Below, piece by piece: positions 45,518-55,641 of a DNA stretch of 64,000 bases (position 1 is the stretch's first letter; the number at the start of each line of letters is the position of its first letter). This DNA is from Flavobacterium fryxellicola (GTDB lineage: Bacteria > Bacteroidota > Bacteroidia > Flavobacteriales > Flavobacteriaceae). The notes beneath the pieces were generated by a model. That model was not told where the DNA came from, searched no databases, and saw only the letters and a list, made by a program, of their open reading frames with translations. The stretch spans positions 62,001 through 126,000 of the forward strand of contig NZ_FRDK01000008.1 of assembly GCF_900143245.1 (NCBI RefSeq). Reading direction: 5' to 3'. Position numbers and translations under genes: made by a program.

Positions 45518-47194
45518 TTAACTTTTAACATACGCATCATCATGCACACTTGCAACTGCTCTACCCGATGGATCATTCATGTTTTTGAAAGCTTCATCCC
45601 ATTCCAAAGCAATTTTTGTACTACACGCCACACTTGCTTCTTGTGGTACACATAAAGCGGCAGCATCACTTGGAAAATGCTCATGAAAAATAGAACGGTA
45701 ATAATATTCCTCTTTGGATGTTGGCGTTTGCAAAGGGAACTTGTATTTCGCATTTGCTAATTGTTCATCTGAAATTTCAACAGCAACTGTTGCTTTTAAG
45801 GTATCAATCCATCCGTAACCGACACCATCACTAAATTGTTCTTTTTGTCTCCAAGCTACACTTGGCGGTAAAATATCTTCAAAAGCTTTACGAAGCACCC
45901 ATTTTTCCATTGGATGTTCCTTGTTGATCATTTTATCTTGTGGATTGATTCGCATCGCTACATCCATGAATTCTTTATCTAAAAACGGCACACGTCCTTC
46001 AATTCCCCAAGCCGCTAAACTTTTATTGGCACGCAAACAATCATACATGTGTAATTTCCCTAATTTACGAACGTTTTCTTCATGAAACTCTCTTGCGTTT
46101 GGCGCTTTGTGAAAATACAAATATCCTCCAAAAAGTTCATCGGCGCCTTCGCCTGACAATACCATTTTGATACCCATCGATTTAATAACTCTTGCCATCA
46201 ACCACATTGGCGTTGAGGCTCTAATAGTCGTCACATCATAAGTTTCTAAATTGTAAATTACATCCCGAATAGCATCCAAACCTTCTTGTATTGTGAATTT
46301 AATTTCGTGGTGAATGGTTCCAATGTGATCCGCAACAATTTGCGCTGCTGCTAAATCCGGAGAACCTTCTAATCCGACGGAGAAAGAATGCAACTGCGGA
46401 TACCAAGCATCAGCAACATCTCCAGATTCAATTCGTTTTTGCGCATACTTTTTGGCGACAGCCGAAGTAATAGAAGAATCTAGTCCTCCAGAAAGCAATA
46501 CACCGTAAGGCACATCGCTCATTAATTGTCTGTGAACTGCGGCTTCTAGTGCAACTTTAATATCTTGAATGTTTGTTTCGTTATCTTTCACGGCATCATA
46601 ATCGGTCCACTCCCTTTTATACCATTGTACAAATTCGCCGTCTTTGCTTGTCATGTAATGTCCTGGAGGAAACAATTGAATTTTTGTACAATATCCTTCA
46701 AGTGCTTTCAACTCTGACGCTACATAAAAAGTTCCGTGTTCATCCCAACCGATGTAAAGTGGAATAATTCCCATGTGGTCACGAGCTACAAAATATTCGT
46801 CTTTTTCTACATCATAGATAGCAAATCCAAAAATTCCATTCATTTCATCTATAAAATGAGGTCCTTTCTCTTTATAAAGTGCTAAAATTACTTCGCAGTC
46901 GCTTTCCGTTTGAAAGTGGTACTTCCCTTCAAATTGTTTACGCAATGCTCTGTGGTTGTAAATTTCACCATTTGCAGCTAAAACCAATTGTTTATCTTCA
47001 CTGAACAACGGTTGTTTACCAGAAGCTGGATCCACAATTGCCAAACGCTCGTGAGACAAAATAGCTTTTTCATTACTAAAAATTCCACTCCAGTCCGGTC
47101 CACGATGACGAATAATTTTAGACATTTCTAATACTTGTGGTCTTAAAACTTCCGCTTTTTGTTTTAAATCAAAGGCACATACGATTCCACACAT
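45518..47194 (-). CDS. asnB: Asparagine synthetase B (glutamine-hydrolysing), paralogue 2
   Basis: At 558 residues it is very close in layout to E. coli AsnB (554 residues). It starts with MCGIVCAFD, has IRHRGPDWSGI and NGEIYNHRALR, and the PP-loop VLLSGGLDSSI with GEGADELFGGYLYFH. Cys2 is the glutaminase nucleophile. This is the canonical asparagine synthetase of the pair; the copy at 41784 is more diverged. The two share several long identical motifs but differ in many loops, so the duplication is not recent. Confidence 0.95.
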   Translation of the reverse strand: MCGIVCAFDLKQKAEVLRPQVLEMSKIIRHRGPDWSGIFSNEKAILSHERLAIVDPASGKQPLFSEDKQLVLAANGEIYNHRALRKQFEGKYHFQTESDCEVILALYKEKGPHFIDEMNGIFGFAIYDVEKDEYFVARDHMGIIPLYIGWDEHGTFYVASELKALEGYCTKIQLFPPGHYMTSKDGEFVQWYKREWTDYDAVKDNETNIQDIKVALEAAVHRQLMSDVPYGVLLSGGLDSSITSAVAKKYAQKRIESGDVADAWYPQLHSFSVGLEGSPDLAAAQIVADHIGTIHHEIKFTIQEGLDAIRDVIYNLETYDVTTIRASTPMWLMARVIKSMGIKMVLSGEGADELFGGYLYFHKAPNAREFHEENVRKLGKLHMYDCLRANKSLAAWGIEGRVPFLDKEFMDVAMRINPQDKMINKEHPMEKWVLRKAFEDILPPSVAWRQKEQFSDGVGYGWIDTLKATVAVEISDEQLANAKYKFPLQTPTSKEEYYYRSIFHEHFPSDAAALCVPQEASVACSTKIALEWDEAFKNMNDPSGRAVASVHDDAYVKS

Positions 47195-47414
47195 AACTAT
47201 ATATTTTAATGTTTTTGTTTATTTTGATAGGGCAAAGATGGCCTTATGGTTCCAATTGAAAAACATAAAGGCCATTTTTAGTTTCTATTGACAACTAAAA
47301 AGTGGAATTTGTATTTAAAATGTAATCAAAAAAGAACAAAAAGAGAAATGAAGTTGAAGATTGTAAAAATGGGGTCTACAGAAAACAATGCCAAAATAAA
47401 ACGATACTTTATTT

Positions 47415-47864
47415 TTATTTTATTTCCTCTACCAAATACTTTGTTCCATTAATCTCAAAGGTAAAACCTTCTTGGTTTCCCATCAATTTATTTCCCAATG
47501 GAGATTGTGGCGATAAGGCGATAACATTAATTCCTTCGACATTGATTTTAGGGAGTGCAACACTGAGATATAGATAGATTCCGTTTGCTTTGACCAAGCT
47601 TCCTACAATAATAGTATTAGCGATTGTAGTCGAATCAATTTTATCCAAAACTGCTTTTTGTTCCAATACTTCTCTCAATTTCCGATTGAGTTTTTCCTGC
47701 TCAATGTGCATCATTGATAAAGCCGTTTCATGTTTGTCTCCAGCAGAACCTTTGGCATCATTCTTAGAATCTTCGGTAAGCGCTACAATCATGTCTTTGA
47801 AAGCATCAATTCTATCTTGAACTAACTGTAAGTAATAACGGTGTATTTTTTGTTTAAAAGTCAT
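47415..47864 (-). CDS. GreA/GreB-like protein
   Basis: The protein has 149 residues. The N-terminal 85 residues are helical with a coiled-coil look (IEQEKLNRKLREVLEQKAVLDK). The last 65 have the FKBP-like C-domain pattern of Gre factors (GSLVKANGIYLYLSVAL ... SPLGNKLMGNQEGFTFEING). Gre factors rescue stalled RNA polymerase, but the tip residues of the coiled coil that act in cleavage cannot be confirmed here. Related Bacteroidetes proteins are often mislabelled as 3-oxoacyl-ACP synthase. No operon partner. Confidence 0.7.
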   Translation of the reverse strand: MTFKQKIHRYYLQLVQDRIDAFKDMIVALTEDSKNDAKGSAGDKHETALSMMHIEQEKLNRKLREVLEQKAVLDKIDSTTIANTIIVGSLVKANGIYLYLSVALPKINVEGINVIALSPQSPLGNKLMGNQEGFTFEINGTKYLVEEIK

Positions 47865-48006
47865 TTAGTAAAGATTAACCACAAAGGTCAGCAAGAAAGC
47901 ACGATGTTCACGAAGTTTTTTTTAATACTATTTCAATATAAAAAAATTAAATTTTCTTTTGTGGCCTTTGCGCTTTCTTTGTGCGCTTTTGTGTTTACGT
48001 AAAAAA

Positions 48007-49743
48007 TTAAAAATCAAATTTATAATTTACTCCTAAAATCACCTGAAATCCTTGAACTGGATAATTCAACCATTTTTGGTAGGCATTATTGGTGATATTA
48101 TTCGCTCTTGCAAAAGCAGTCAACCGGTCGCTGTATTTGAATCCAACATTGGCATTGACATCAAAATACGATTTTAAAGTTACAGGAGTAGCATTAGTAA
48201 CAATAGCAGTATTCATTTGAAAATCTTTTCGCTCGCCTACGTAAAACACATTGGCACCAGCAAACCATTTTTCTGTGATATTAAAATCCAAACTGGAATT
48301 TATTTTTATTGCTGGCAAATTCCACGCTTCTTGCTGAAAATTATTTGTAAAACTGCTAAAACTTCCATTAATTCCGAAAGTGAAATCATCAGAGAAATCT
48401 GCTTTTAATTCTCCATAAAAGCTTAAGGTTCTCATATCATCGTAAACGACTTGAAAGGAATTTCCAAAGGCGTAATCGGCATTCCCAGCATTTTCATTAT
48501 AACTATTGCTTTTAAACAATGCTTTATTTCGCTCATTTAAGTAAGAACCTCTAAGATTGTAACTTATTGAATTAGTCAATTTACCTTTCAGTCCAGCAAA
48601 AACATCATACTGTTGATCCGTAGGTGCAATAGCTAATGTTGGGGATAAAAATGGATTGGCATCTACAAAATCCTGATATGAATTCTGCTGCAGATCCCCT
48701 TCGGCACCCGCATAGAAAATCATCAAATCACCAACCACCTTATAAGAGGCATTGAATTTTGGATAGACATAAAAGGTGTTGCTGCTATTTATATTGTTCC
48801 TACTATAAAAAACAGCAGCGCCAATATTCAGCGTCCAGTCCTCTTTTTGCATTACAAAACTAGGTGAAATTCCAAAATTTGTAAAACTATATTTTAAAGG
48901 TTCAGTATTGGTATTGGTATAATTATTTTTGAAATTTCCAGCGACATAATCAACAATTAAATCTGTTTTCACGGCACTTTCACTTACATCAAAGGCTACG
49001 GTTGGTTTAGCGTAAAACCTATTTTCAGAAGAATCAAAACCATCTGAAAAATGGTTGAATTTCAAACTTGTTTTATTCAATATACTTTCGTTAAAAGCCA
49101 CATTCCCCCCCAGAGAAATAGTATTGTAGTACTGTTTTGGATTTATGCTATTAATCAAAATAGATTGATCCTGAGACGATAAAGTGTTACCAAAACTGTC
49201 TGGTAATCCATACCAATTATAAATTTGGTTTTGATATCCTAAATCCAGATTCCAAGATACGTTCTTTTGATTCGAACCATACATTAAATCAAGCGAAGTG
49301 TCAAAAAAACGGTCGTCAAGTTTCACGCTTTCTATACCGCCTTGAGAAGAATGATGCCGGAACATGCCGCCAACATAGTCCGTCGCATTTAGATCTTGGT
49401 TTACGAATAATTCCCCTAAAAAAGTTCCGTAATTACCAACACCAAAAGTCGCGTAATTTTTAAATAAAGGAGCTTGCGTTTCTTTTTCAACCCCTTCGGC
49501 TTTTCCTTTTGAAGGCGTAAAAGTAGAAGCTACAGGGAATGAAAAAATAGAATATTTTATACTTTCTTTTTTAGCATTTCCCTCCTCATCCAGTTCCGGG
49601 ATTTCTTTTACTTTGAACGCATCTGAAATTTTTGGGGTATACGGTTTTACAACATTTACCGTTTCATTTCCTATTTGTTCTTTCTTTTGAGCAAATGAAA
49701 ATTGGAAGACGAAGATGAACAAAATCCCCACGCCAAACCTCAT
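48007..49743 (-). CDS. Outer-membrane beta-barrel protein (TonB-receptor-like, no plug)
   Basis: The best start is the ATG at 49743, giving 578 residues and a clean signal peptide (MRFGVGILFIFVFQFSFAQ). Longer frames overlap the upstream PhzF gene. The mature protein has a short N-terminal region with VVKPYTPKISDAFKV, then a series of barrel strands ending in GVNYKFDF, as in TonB receptors. The plug domain with its GxxxxYG signature is absent, so it may be a plugless barrel. With the PhzF and TPR genes it forms a minus-strand group. Confidence 0.7.
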   Translation of the reverse strand: MRFGVGILFIFVFQFSFAQKKEQIGNETVNVVKPYTPKISDAFKVKEIPELDEEGNAKKESIKYSIFSFPVASTFTPSKGKAEGVEKETQAPLFKNYATFGVGNYGTFLGELFVNQDLNATDYVGGMFRHHSSQGGIESVKLDDRFFDTSLDLMYGSNQKNVSWNLDLGYQNQIYNWYGLPDSFGNTLSSQDQSILINSINPKQYYNTISLGGNVAFNESILNKTSLKFNHFSDGFDSSENRFYAKPTVAFDVSESAVKTDLIVDYVAGNFKNNYTNTNTEPLKYSFTNFGISPSFVMQKEDWTLNIGAAVFYSRNNINSSNTFYVYPKFNASYKVVGDLMIFYAGAEGDLQQNSYQDFVDANPFLSPTLAIAPTDQQYDVFAGLKGKLTNSISYNLRGSYLNERNKALFKSNSYNENAGNADYAFGNSFQVVYDDMRTLSFYGELKADFSDDFTFGINGSFSSFTNNFQQEAWNLPAIKINSSLDFNITEKWFAGANVFYVGERKDFQMNTAIVTNATPVTLKSYFDVNANVGFKYSDRLTAFARANNITNNAYQKWLNYPVQGFQVILGVNYKFDF

Positions 49744-49859
49744 GTAAGTGAAGGGCGCCGAAAAAGTTGCTACCTTATTTATTCTTATTTTTATTTCTAA
49801 ATCTTTAAATGTCATGTCTGATTTTTTTATTTTGTACCTATTTATTCTTTTGATGTAAT

Positions 49860-50723
49860 CTAAACTTCCCACTCGCCTTTTGCAATAAATTGCGTTTTTC
49901 CACCGATTTTAATATCAAAATGGTCCTTTTCTAATTTACCATCAAAATAAATCTGAGAGGGTCTATTGATAAAATCTCCTTGATAATTGATAGTTTGGAT
50001 TTCAGGAGAATAATATTTTAAAAGAAAGGCCTGCAAACAAGAGCTCGCGCTTCCAGTAGCAGCGTCCTCTACAAGTTGGTTATTCTCTACACAAAACATC
50101 CTACTCGTAAGCTTTGTTCCTTCTAAACAATAAAAATAAAAGGCTCTATGGTTTGTTTTACAATGAGCGCGCAACCACCCATCCATTTTAACCTGATTCA
50201 GCATTAAATTTTGCAATACTGTTGCATTTTTAACAGGCACAATTACAAAAGCGCTTCCCGTGGTAACTTCCTGAATGGGAAATTTTACATCAAAATCATC
50301 AGGACTTAAATTGCTAAAGGATGAAAAATCCTCTGCCAAAAAAACGTCTAAAAATTCTGGTTGAGCAGCTTGTAGCCAAACCAAATCGTCTGATTGATAA
50401 ACTACAATATCACCTATTGGAACTGACAAATTGATCCTTTCAGTGCGCTTCTCAAAAATTTTGTGCATCAAGACCCACGAAGTTCCTAAGATAGGATGCC
50501 CCGCGAACTGCATTTCGTGCTCTGGGGTAAAAATCCTGATTGTTGCTGCATTATTTTCCTGATCGAGCTTCGTGATAAAAGTGCTTTCTGCAAAGTTGGT
50601 TTCTCGAGCAATGGTCTGCATCTCCTCAGAGCTTAACTTTTGTGCATCTAAAAAAACAGCCAATTGATTGCCTGCATATTTATGTTCTGCAAAAACATCT
50701 ACTATATAAAAAGGGATTGTCAT
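49860..50723 (-). CDS. PhzF family protein
   Basis: The protein has 287 residues. PhzF-type enzymes have two alpha/beta hot-dog-like halves and isomerise small acids. The N-terminal start IVDVFAEHKYAGNQLAVF and the catalytic-Glu region NFAESTFI (E46) match the family, as does the C-half DAATGSASSCLQAFL. Phenazine production is not implied: orphan PhzF homologues are common in bacteria and their substrates are mostly unknown. It lies between the barrel gene and the TPR gene on the same strand, with about 80 bp on the upstream side. Confidence 0.9.
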   Translation of the reverse strand: MTIPFYIVDVFAEHKYAGNQLAVFLDAQKLSSEEMQTIARETNFAESTFITKLDQENNAATIRIFTPEHEMQFAGHPILGTSWVLMHKIFEKRTERINLSVPIGDIVVYQSDDLVWLQAAQPEFLDVFLAEDFSSFSNLSPDDFDVKFPIQEVTTGSAFVIVPVKNATVLQNLMLNQVKMDGWLRAHCKTNHRAFYFYCLEGTKLTSRMFCVENNQLVEDAATGSASSCLQAFLLKYYSPEIQTINYQGDFINRPSQIYFDGKLEKDHFDIKIGGKTQFIAKGEWEV

Positions 50724-50803
50724 TCTTTAATTTTTTGGCTTTCGACTATTCTGAAAATTTCATACTTACTTTGGTTATTTTCTAACTTTCTTGTCGCGTT
50801 TTT

Positions 50804-53800
50804 TTATTTTGTAATTGATGAATTTGTTTTAGACTCTTCCGCCTTAATAGTATTCAATTCTCTTTGTGCGGCTGACACTACATCTGGAAAATCAGTAAAA
50901 TTTTGAATTACATTTTCTAAAATATAGGTCGCCTGATAGCTGTCTTTCAATCCGTAAAAGTTTTTTGCCATTACAACTAATCCTTTGGATCCAAAATATT
51001 TATAACTAGAATAATTTTTCGCTAATTTTTGAACAGCAACATTTGACTGTTCAAAATTTCCGTCTTTATTTTTAAAATAAGCATCATAATATAGCGCTTC
51101 AGCTGCTAGTTCTCCTTTTGCAATCGCCCTTAATTTGGTGTAGGCAACTCTTGCTTTTGCTTCATCTCCCGTTTCAATAGCTGCACGCGCTATAATAATT
51201 TGAGCATCACTTTTGACGTTATCATCGGCTTTTGGACTCATCAAAACCTTCTCAGCATACGAGTTTGAACTACTATAATCTTTTTTATCATAATACAATT
51301 TCATCAAATTCGATTGTGCAAAAGTCGTGTTTTGAGAAATATCAGATTCGTTTTCTAAACGGGATAAAACTACAATTGCCTTGTCGTGCTGTTTATTTTT
51401 AAGAAAAATTTGAGCCAGTCGAGACAAAGACTGCTCTGTAAATTCACTTCTAGATTGGGCAATTACAAATTCAAAATTAGGAATTGATTTGGTTTCAGAC
51501 CCTTCTGAATAATACGATTGACCAAGGTAGTAATTGGCTTTTAAGGCATGGATGCCTCGAGGAAATTGACTTACATACCCACTGAATCCTTGGATGGCTT
51601 GCTTAGAGTTGTTTTGTTGAAATTGTTTTTCAGCAGCTTCGTAGGTGTCATTATCCAATTCTGCATCCGTTACAGCAACAAAATCCAGCGTACGAACCCA
51701 ACTAGCATATTCATCCACTCTACCACCATCAACATAAATTAATCGGGCTGTTGCAACGGCTTCTAAAGCTTCCGGAGTTCTAGGAAAATCAGCAGCCACT
51801 TTTTTAAATTTTAATAAAGCCTGATCGTTTTTATCGGTGTTGTAATATACTAAACCCTGACGCAAAATAGATTTAGAAGTAAAAGAGCCTTTTTTAAATT
51901 CAGTATTTAAACGCTCGTATGTTTTTATAGCAAGGTCATTTTTGTTTCCGGCAACATAAGTATTAGCCAATTCGAAAAGTGCATCGTCTTTGTATTCAGA
52001 CTTTGGATACAATTGGACAAAAGAGTTTAATTCGGCAATTTTAGTGTCATTTTTAGCCATAAATCCGTAAGAAATTGCTTTTTGAAAATAGGCATAATCT
52101 GCATCTATACTTTTAGATTCAATCACTTTATTATACGCATCCATTGCTGGGCCGTATTTTGAAGTTACAAAACGACAATCTGCTAAACGCAAATACGAAT
52201 CATTCAAACGCACTTTATCAGCTGGTGCTTTCTCTATTTGGTTTTGAAAATAATTTCCTGCCTGATCGTATTCTTTTAATTTAAAATAAGCATAGGCAAT
52301 ATTATAATTATGATTTTTATATTCCGGGGTTTTTGAAGCTTGGTTTGAACCGGCAAATTGTTTAAAACTTAACAATGCCTCCTTGAAATCATTTGTAACA
52401 TATTCTGCTTCCCCTTTCCAAAAAAGGGCTCTACTCGTAAAAACCGGATCTTTTTGTTCGGTTGTAGCTTTCGTAAATATTTTTAACGCATCTTCATACT
52501 TTCCATCCGTATACAGTTCCAGTCCTCTATAAAACAGTACTTTTTGATAGGCCAATTTATTTTCTGGCGATTTATTTTTTTCCAATAAAACCAGCGCTTC
52601 CTTGTAGTTTTTAGACGAAATATACGAATCTATCAGCAATTTCTCTACCTCAGAACGGTTGGCATTATTTGGATATTTATTTAAAAAAGATTGAAGAACT
52701 GCTGGTACACTTTGATACGAATTTCCTAATTCGTAACTCAATTTAGCATAATTCAAACTGGCATCTTCTTGTATCGCCAAGTCAAAATCCATTTCCGAAG
52801 CATTTTTAAAAGCATTTAAAGCCTGCTGTTTTTTATCGGTATTGAGGTAACTTTCTCCTAAATGGTAGTAGGCATTTTGAGCTACAAAATCCTTTCCACC
52901 AATGATTTTATTGAATTGGGAAATGGCATTTTCATAGTCTTTTTGTTTGTAGTACGCATATCCCAATTGGTAAAAATCGGTATTGTTCCACTTTCCTTTT
53001 TTCCCTTTGTAGGCGACTAAAAATGGAATGGCAGTATCGTATTTTTTTAAATTAAAATAGCTTTCGCCAATAATCTTATTTAATTCTGATTTTTCCAAAG
53101 GATTTGATTTAGCCATTGCTTTCTGACCCAAATCAATTGCTTTTTGGAAATTTCCCAACTTAAAATTCATATCCGCTTGATAATATGAAAGCTTTTCTTT
53201 GTATTTCTCTTCACCTGAAACCTCGTCAAAATACTTTGTCGCTTGCTTATAGTCATCTCCTTCATACGCCATAAAACCAAGGTAATATTTGGCTTGCGAT
53301 CCGTATTCAGCAGAATTTACTACTTTATTCAAGTAGGAAGTAGCTTCTTTTTTCTTTTTGGCATTAAAAAAACTATACCCTTTTTGGAAATTGAATTTAT
53401 CTTGATCCTTTCTACTCAAACTACTTTCATCCACTTTGTCAAACCATTGCAATGCCTGTGGATAATTTCCTTGAGTAAAATGATACTGTGCTACTTCAAT
53501 ATAAGCTTGATTTTGCTTTACGCTCGTAGGGTAATCTGCAACAAATTGCTCCATCAACGCATCTGCATTTGCCTGATTGGTTCGAATGGCACAATTAGCA
53601 GCGTAATAAGCACAATCCGATTTCAATTCCTCTGTAGTGGCCGTTTCCTTTACTTTGTTAAAAATTAGTTGTGCCGATGCATATTGCGCATCTTTAAATA
53701 AAGAAACTGCTTTATTAAAATCTTTTGAATCGTGCGTGTAAATAGCCGATTTTTGTGCTGAAAGCACCGCCGTTATTATAAAGAAAGAAAAGAAGTAGAT

Positions 53801-53818
53801 CCAGGATAATTTACGCAT
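50804..53818 (-). CDS. Long tetratricopeptide-repeat protein, exported
   Basis: The protein has 1004 residues with a signal peptide (1-21). Nearly all the rest consists of TPR-type helix pairs, for example AQYHFTQGNYPQALQWFDKV, YHLGESYLNTDKKQQALNAF, LGYAYYKQKDYENAISQFNK and LYYDKKDYSSSNSYAEKVLM, in roughly 20 or more units. TPR arrays hold protein complexes together. The leader places it in the periplasm or on the outer membrane. The neighbouring barrel gene downstream on the same strand may encode a partner. A role in secretion or gliding cannot be decided from the sequence. Confidence 0.88.
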   Translation of the reverse strand: MRKLSWIYFFSFFIITAVLSAQKSAIYTHDSKDFNKAVSLFKDAQYASAQLIFNKVKETATTEELKSDCAYYAANCAIRTNQANADALMEQFVADYPTSVKQNQAYIEVAQYHFTQGNYPQALQWFDKVDESSLSRKDQDKFNFQKGYSFFNAKKKKEATSYLNKVVNSAEYGSQAKYYLGFMAYEGDDYKQATKYFDEVSGEEKYKEKLSYYQADMNFKLGNFQKAIDLGQKAMAKSNPLEKSELNKIIGESYFNLKKYDTAIPFLVAYKGKKGKWNNTDFYQLGYAYYKQKDYENAISQFNKIIGGKDFVAQNAYYHLGESYLNTDKKQQALNAFKNASEMDFDLAIQEDASLNYAKLSYELGNSYQSVPAVLQSFLNKYPNNANRSEVEKLLIDSYISSKNYKEALVLLEKNKSPENKLAYQKVLFYRGLELYTDGKYEDALKIFTKATTEQKDPVFTSRALFWKGEAEYVTNDFKEALLSFKQFAGSNQASKTPEYKNHNYNIAYAYFKLKEYDQAGNYFQNQIEKAPADKVRLNDSYLRLADCRFVTSKYGPAMDAYNKVIESKSIDADYAYFQKAISYGFMAKNDTKIAELNSFVQLYPKSEYKDDALFELANTYVAGNKNDLAIKTYERLNTEFKKGSFTSKSILRQGLVYYNTDKNDQALLKFKKVAADFPRTPEALEAVATARLIYVDGGRVDEYASWVRTLDFVAVTDAELDNDTYEAAEKQFQQNNSKQAIQGFSGYVSQFPRGIHALKANYYLGQSYYSEGSETKSIPNFEFVIAQSRSEFTEQSLSRLAQIFLKNKQHDKAIVVLSRLENESDISQNTTFAQSNLMKLYYDKKDYSSSNSYAEKVLMSPKADDNVKSDAQIIIARAAIETGDEAKARVAYTKLRAIAKGELAAEALYYDAYFKNKDGNFEQSNVAVQKLAKNYSSYKYFGSKGLVVMAKNFYGLKDSYQATYILENVIQNFTDFPDVVSAAQRELNTIKAEESKTNSSITK

Positions 53819-53839
53819 TGTGATTTTATTTTAATAATT

Positions 53840-53847
53840 CAAATATA
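53840..53847 (-). promoter_or_regulatory. Candidate -7 box of the TPR gene
   Basis: The minus strand reads TATATTTG, 21 bp before the ATG at 53818. No TTG at the expected -33 distance. Confidence 0.45.
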
Positions 53848-54013
53848 TTATATTCTGAACTCTATAACGAATCACAATTGGTTTTTATTATGAATATTTA
53901 TTCTCTAAGGCATAATTTGACGTTCTTTCGATACTATTCGTAAAATCTGACATTCTAAAAATACGCCAATATTCCTATTTTCTCTAATTCTGTTTAATAC
54001 AACAGAATTTATT

Positions 54014-54043
54014 TTGAATAGAAGCGTTATCTTATTACTTTTA
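54014..54043 (+). promoter_or_regulatory. Promoter of ftsE
   Basis: TTG (54014-54016), a 19-bp spacer, and TACTTTTA (54036-54043) give a good Bacteroidetes promoter. The TTG that opens the long ORF is therefore the -33 box and not a start codon; the real start is the ATG at 54065. Confidence 0.65.
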
Positions 54044-54064
54044 CCCCATAAACAAATGCAAATT

Positions 54065-54751
54065 ATGTCACAATCCGTACTGTCTTTAAAAAATGTAACT
54101 ATTTATCAAGAAGGAAAATCTATTTTAACAGAGGTGAACTTGGAGGTAAATCATGGAGAATTCCTTTACATCATTGGAAAAACAGGATCAGGAAAAAGCA
54201 GCTTAATGAAAACTTTATACGCTGATTTGCCGTTAACCGAAGGAGAGGGAAACATTGTAGACTTTGATTTAGCTTCTTTAAAAGAAGATGACATTCCTTT
54301 TTTAAGAAGAAAAATTGGAATCGTTTTTCAAGATTTCAAACTGCTTCCAGACCGCACTGTGAATGACAACATGCTTTTTGTACTTAAAGCAACGGGCTGG
54401 ATCAACAACATAGACATGCAGCATAAAATTGAAGAAGTATTGAATAAAGTAGGGATGAAAGATTTTGGTAAAAAAATGCCTCATCAACTTTCTGGAGGTG
54501 AACAACAACGAGTGGCCATCGCTCGTGCTTTACTGAATGATCCCGAATTAATTCTTGCAGATGAACCAACAGGGAACTTGGATCCACAAACGAGTGCTGA
54601 AGTATTGGAAGTATTAAAGAAAATCAATGCCAATGGAAAAACCATCATTATGGCGACACACGATTATGCCTTATTGATGAAATTCCCTTCCAAAACATTA
54701 AAATGTGAAGACGCTAAAATTTTCGAAGTGATTCAGCAGAGAACAGCGTAA
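54065..54751 (+). CDS. ftsE: Cell division ATP-binding protein FtsE
   Basis: The protein has 228 residues. This ABC ATPase works with FtsX to control peptidoglycan hydrolases at division. Seen are Walker A GKTGSGKS (38-45), a Q-loop with [13 protein letters not shown], the signature LSGGEQQR, Walker [10 protein letters not shown] and the switch His in ATHDYALL. The length fits FtsE. FtsX is not adjacent, as is usual in Bacteroidetes. Its stop overlaps the start of the next glycosyltransferase gene by one base (TAATG), so the two are coupled. Confidence 0.9.
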   Translation: MSQSVLSLKNVTIYQEGKSILTEVNLEVNHGEFLYIIGKTGSGKSSLMKTLYADLPLTEGEGNIVDFDLASLKEDDIPFLRRKIGIVFQDFKLLPDRTVNDNMLFVLKATGWINNIDMQHKIEEVLNKVGMKDFGKKMPHQLSGGEQQRVAIARALLNDPELILADEPTGNLDPQTSAEVLEVLKKINANGKTIIMATHDYALLMKFPSKTLKCEDAKIFEVIQQRTA

Positions 54752-55641
54752 TGCTTTCTATTCTGGTGCCAATATACAATTATAATGTATATCCTCTCGT
54801 TGTTGAGTTGCACAAGCAATGCATCGAATGCGGAATAGCATTTGAGATTTTATGCCAGGATGATGCGTCACAATCTACCTTGAATGCGATTAATGAGAAT
54901 GTAAACACTCTATCCAATTGCAGTTTTATTTCCTTAAAACAAAACATTGCGCATCGTACAAACAGAAATTCACTTGCCGAAAAAGCTAAATATGATTATT
55001 TGCTTTTTATTGACGGTGACTCGATCATAATTAGTAACGATTACATCAATAAATTCATTTCTAATTTATATGATAATGACGTTGTTTATGGTGGACGGCA
55101 ACATCCCGCCAAGTGTCCTTCAGACAATCAAAAACTACGTTGGAAATACGGAAAATTTATTGAAGATAAAGCTGCCGAAAACAGAAAGAAAAAACCATAT
55201 CCATCCGTGCTCTTTAACAACACTATAATTAAAAAAGAGTGTTTCAACCAAGTAAAGTTTGATGCCCATTTAAAAAAATACGGTCACGACGACACCCAAG
55301 TTTCGTATCAATTGAGTTTATTAAAATCTAAAGTAAATCACATTGAAAATGCTGTTGAACACGGAGATATCGATTCAAATATGATTTACTTAAACAAAAC
55401 AAAAGAGTCATTAGAAAATTTGATGGCGCTGTACGAAGCCAAAAAAATTGACGTTGCGTTTGTGAAACTGCTTCGATTCTATGACTTTTTGCGAAGAACA
55501 AAATCTACTTTTATTATTGCAAAAATACATTCTGTGTTGGAACAACATCTCTTTCGGAATTTAACCGGAAACCAACCTAATTTATTGCTGTTCAATTGGT
55601 TTCGAGTTGGCTATTTATGCTCCATAAATCAGAAGAGTTAA
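54751..55641 (+). CDS. Glycosyltransferase family 2 (polysaccharide locus)
   Basis: The protein has 296 residues, GT-A fold: LSILVPIYNYN at 2-12, then LCQDDASQ with the first Asp pair (about 37-44), LLFIDGDSIII with the metal-binding DxD-type motif at about 88-98, and a GHDDTQVSYQL acceptor-region Asp pair further on. Inverting transfer of a sugar to a growing glycan is expected. It starts in the last base of ftsE, suggesting one transcript. It ends in TTAA shared with the convergent gene: both stop codons lie within 55638-55641. Confidence 0.87.
   Translation: MLSILVPIYNYNVYPLVVELHKQCIECGIAFEILCQDDASQSTLNAINENVNTLSNCSFISLKQNIAHRTNRNSLAEKAKYDYLLFIDGDSIIISNDYINKFISNLYDNDVVYGGRQHPAKCPSDNQKLRWKYGKFIEDKAAENRKKKPYPSVLFNNTIIKKECFNQVKFDAHLKKYGHDDTQVSYQLSLLKSKVNHIENAVEHGDIDSNMIYLNKTKESLENLMALYEAKKIDVAFVKLLRFYDFLRRTKSTFIIAKIHSVLEQHLFRNLTGNQPNLLLFNWFRVGYLCSINQKS

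Noticed and set aside
50804..53818. Assigning the TPR and barrel genes to gliding or type IX secretion
   Set aside because: No named Gld/Spr/Por motif was recognised; TPR and barrel architectures alone are too common.
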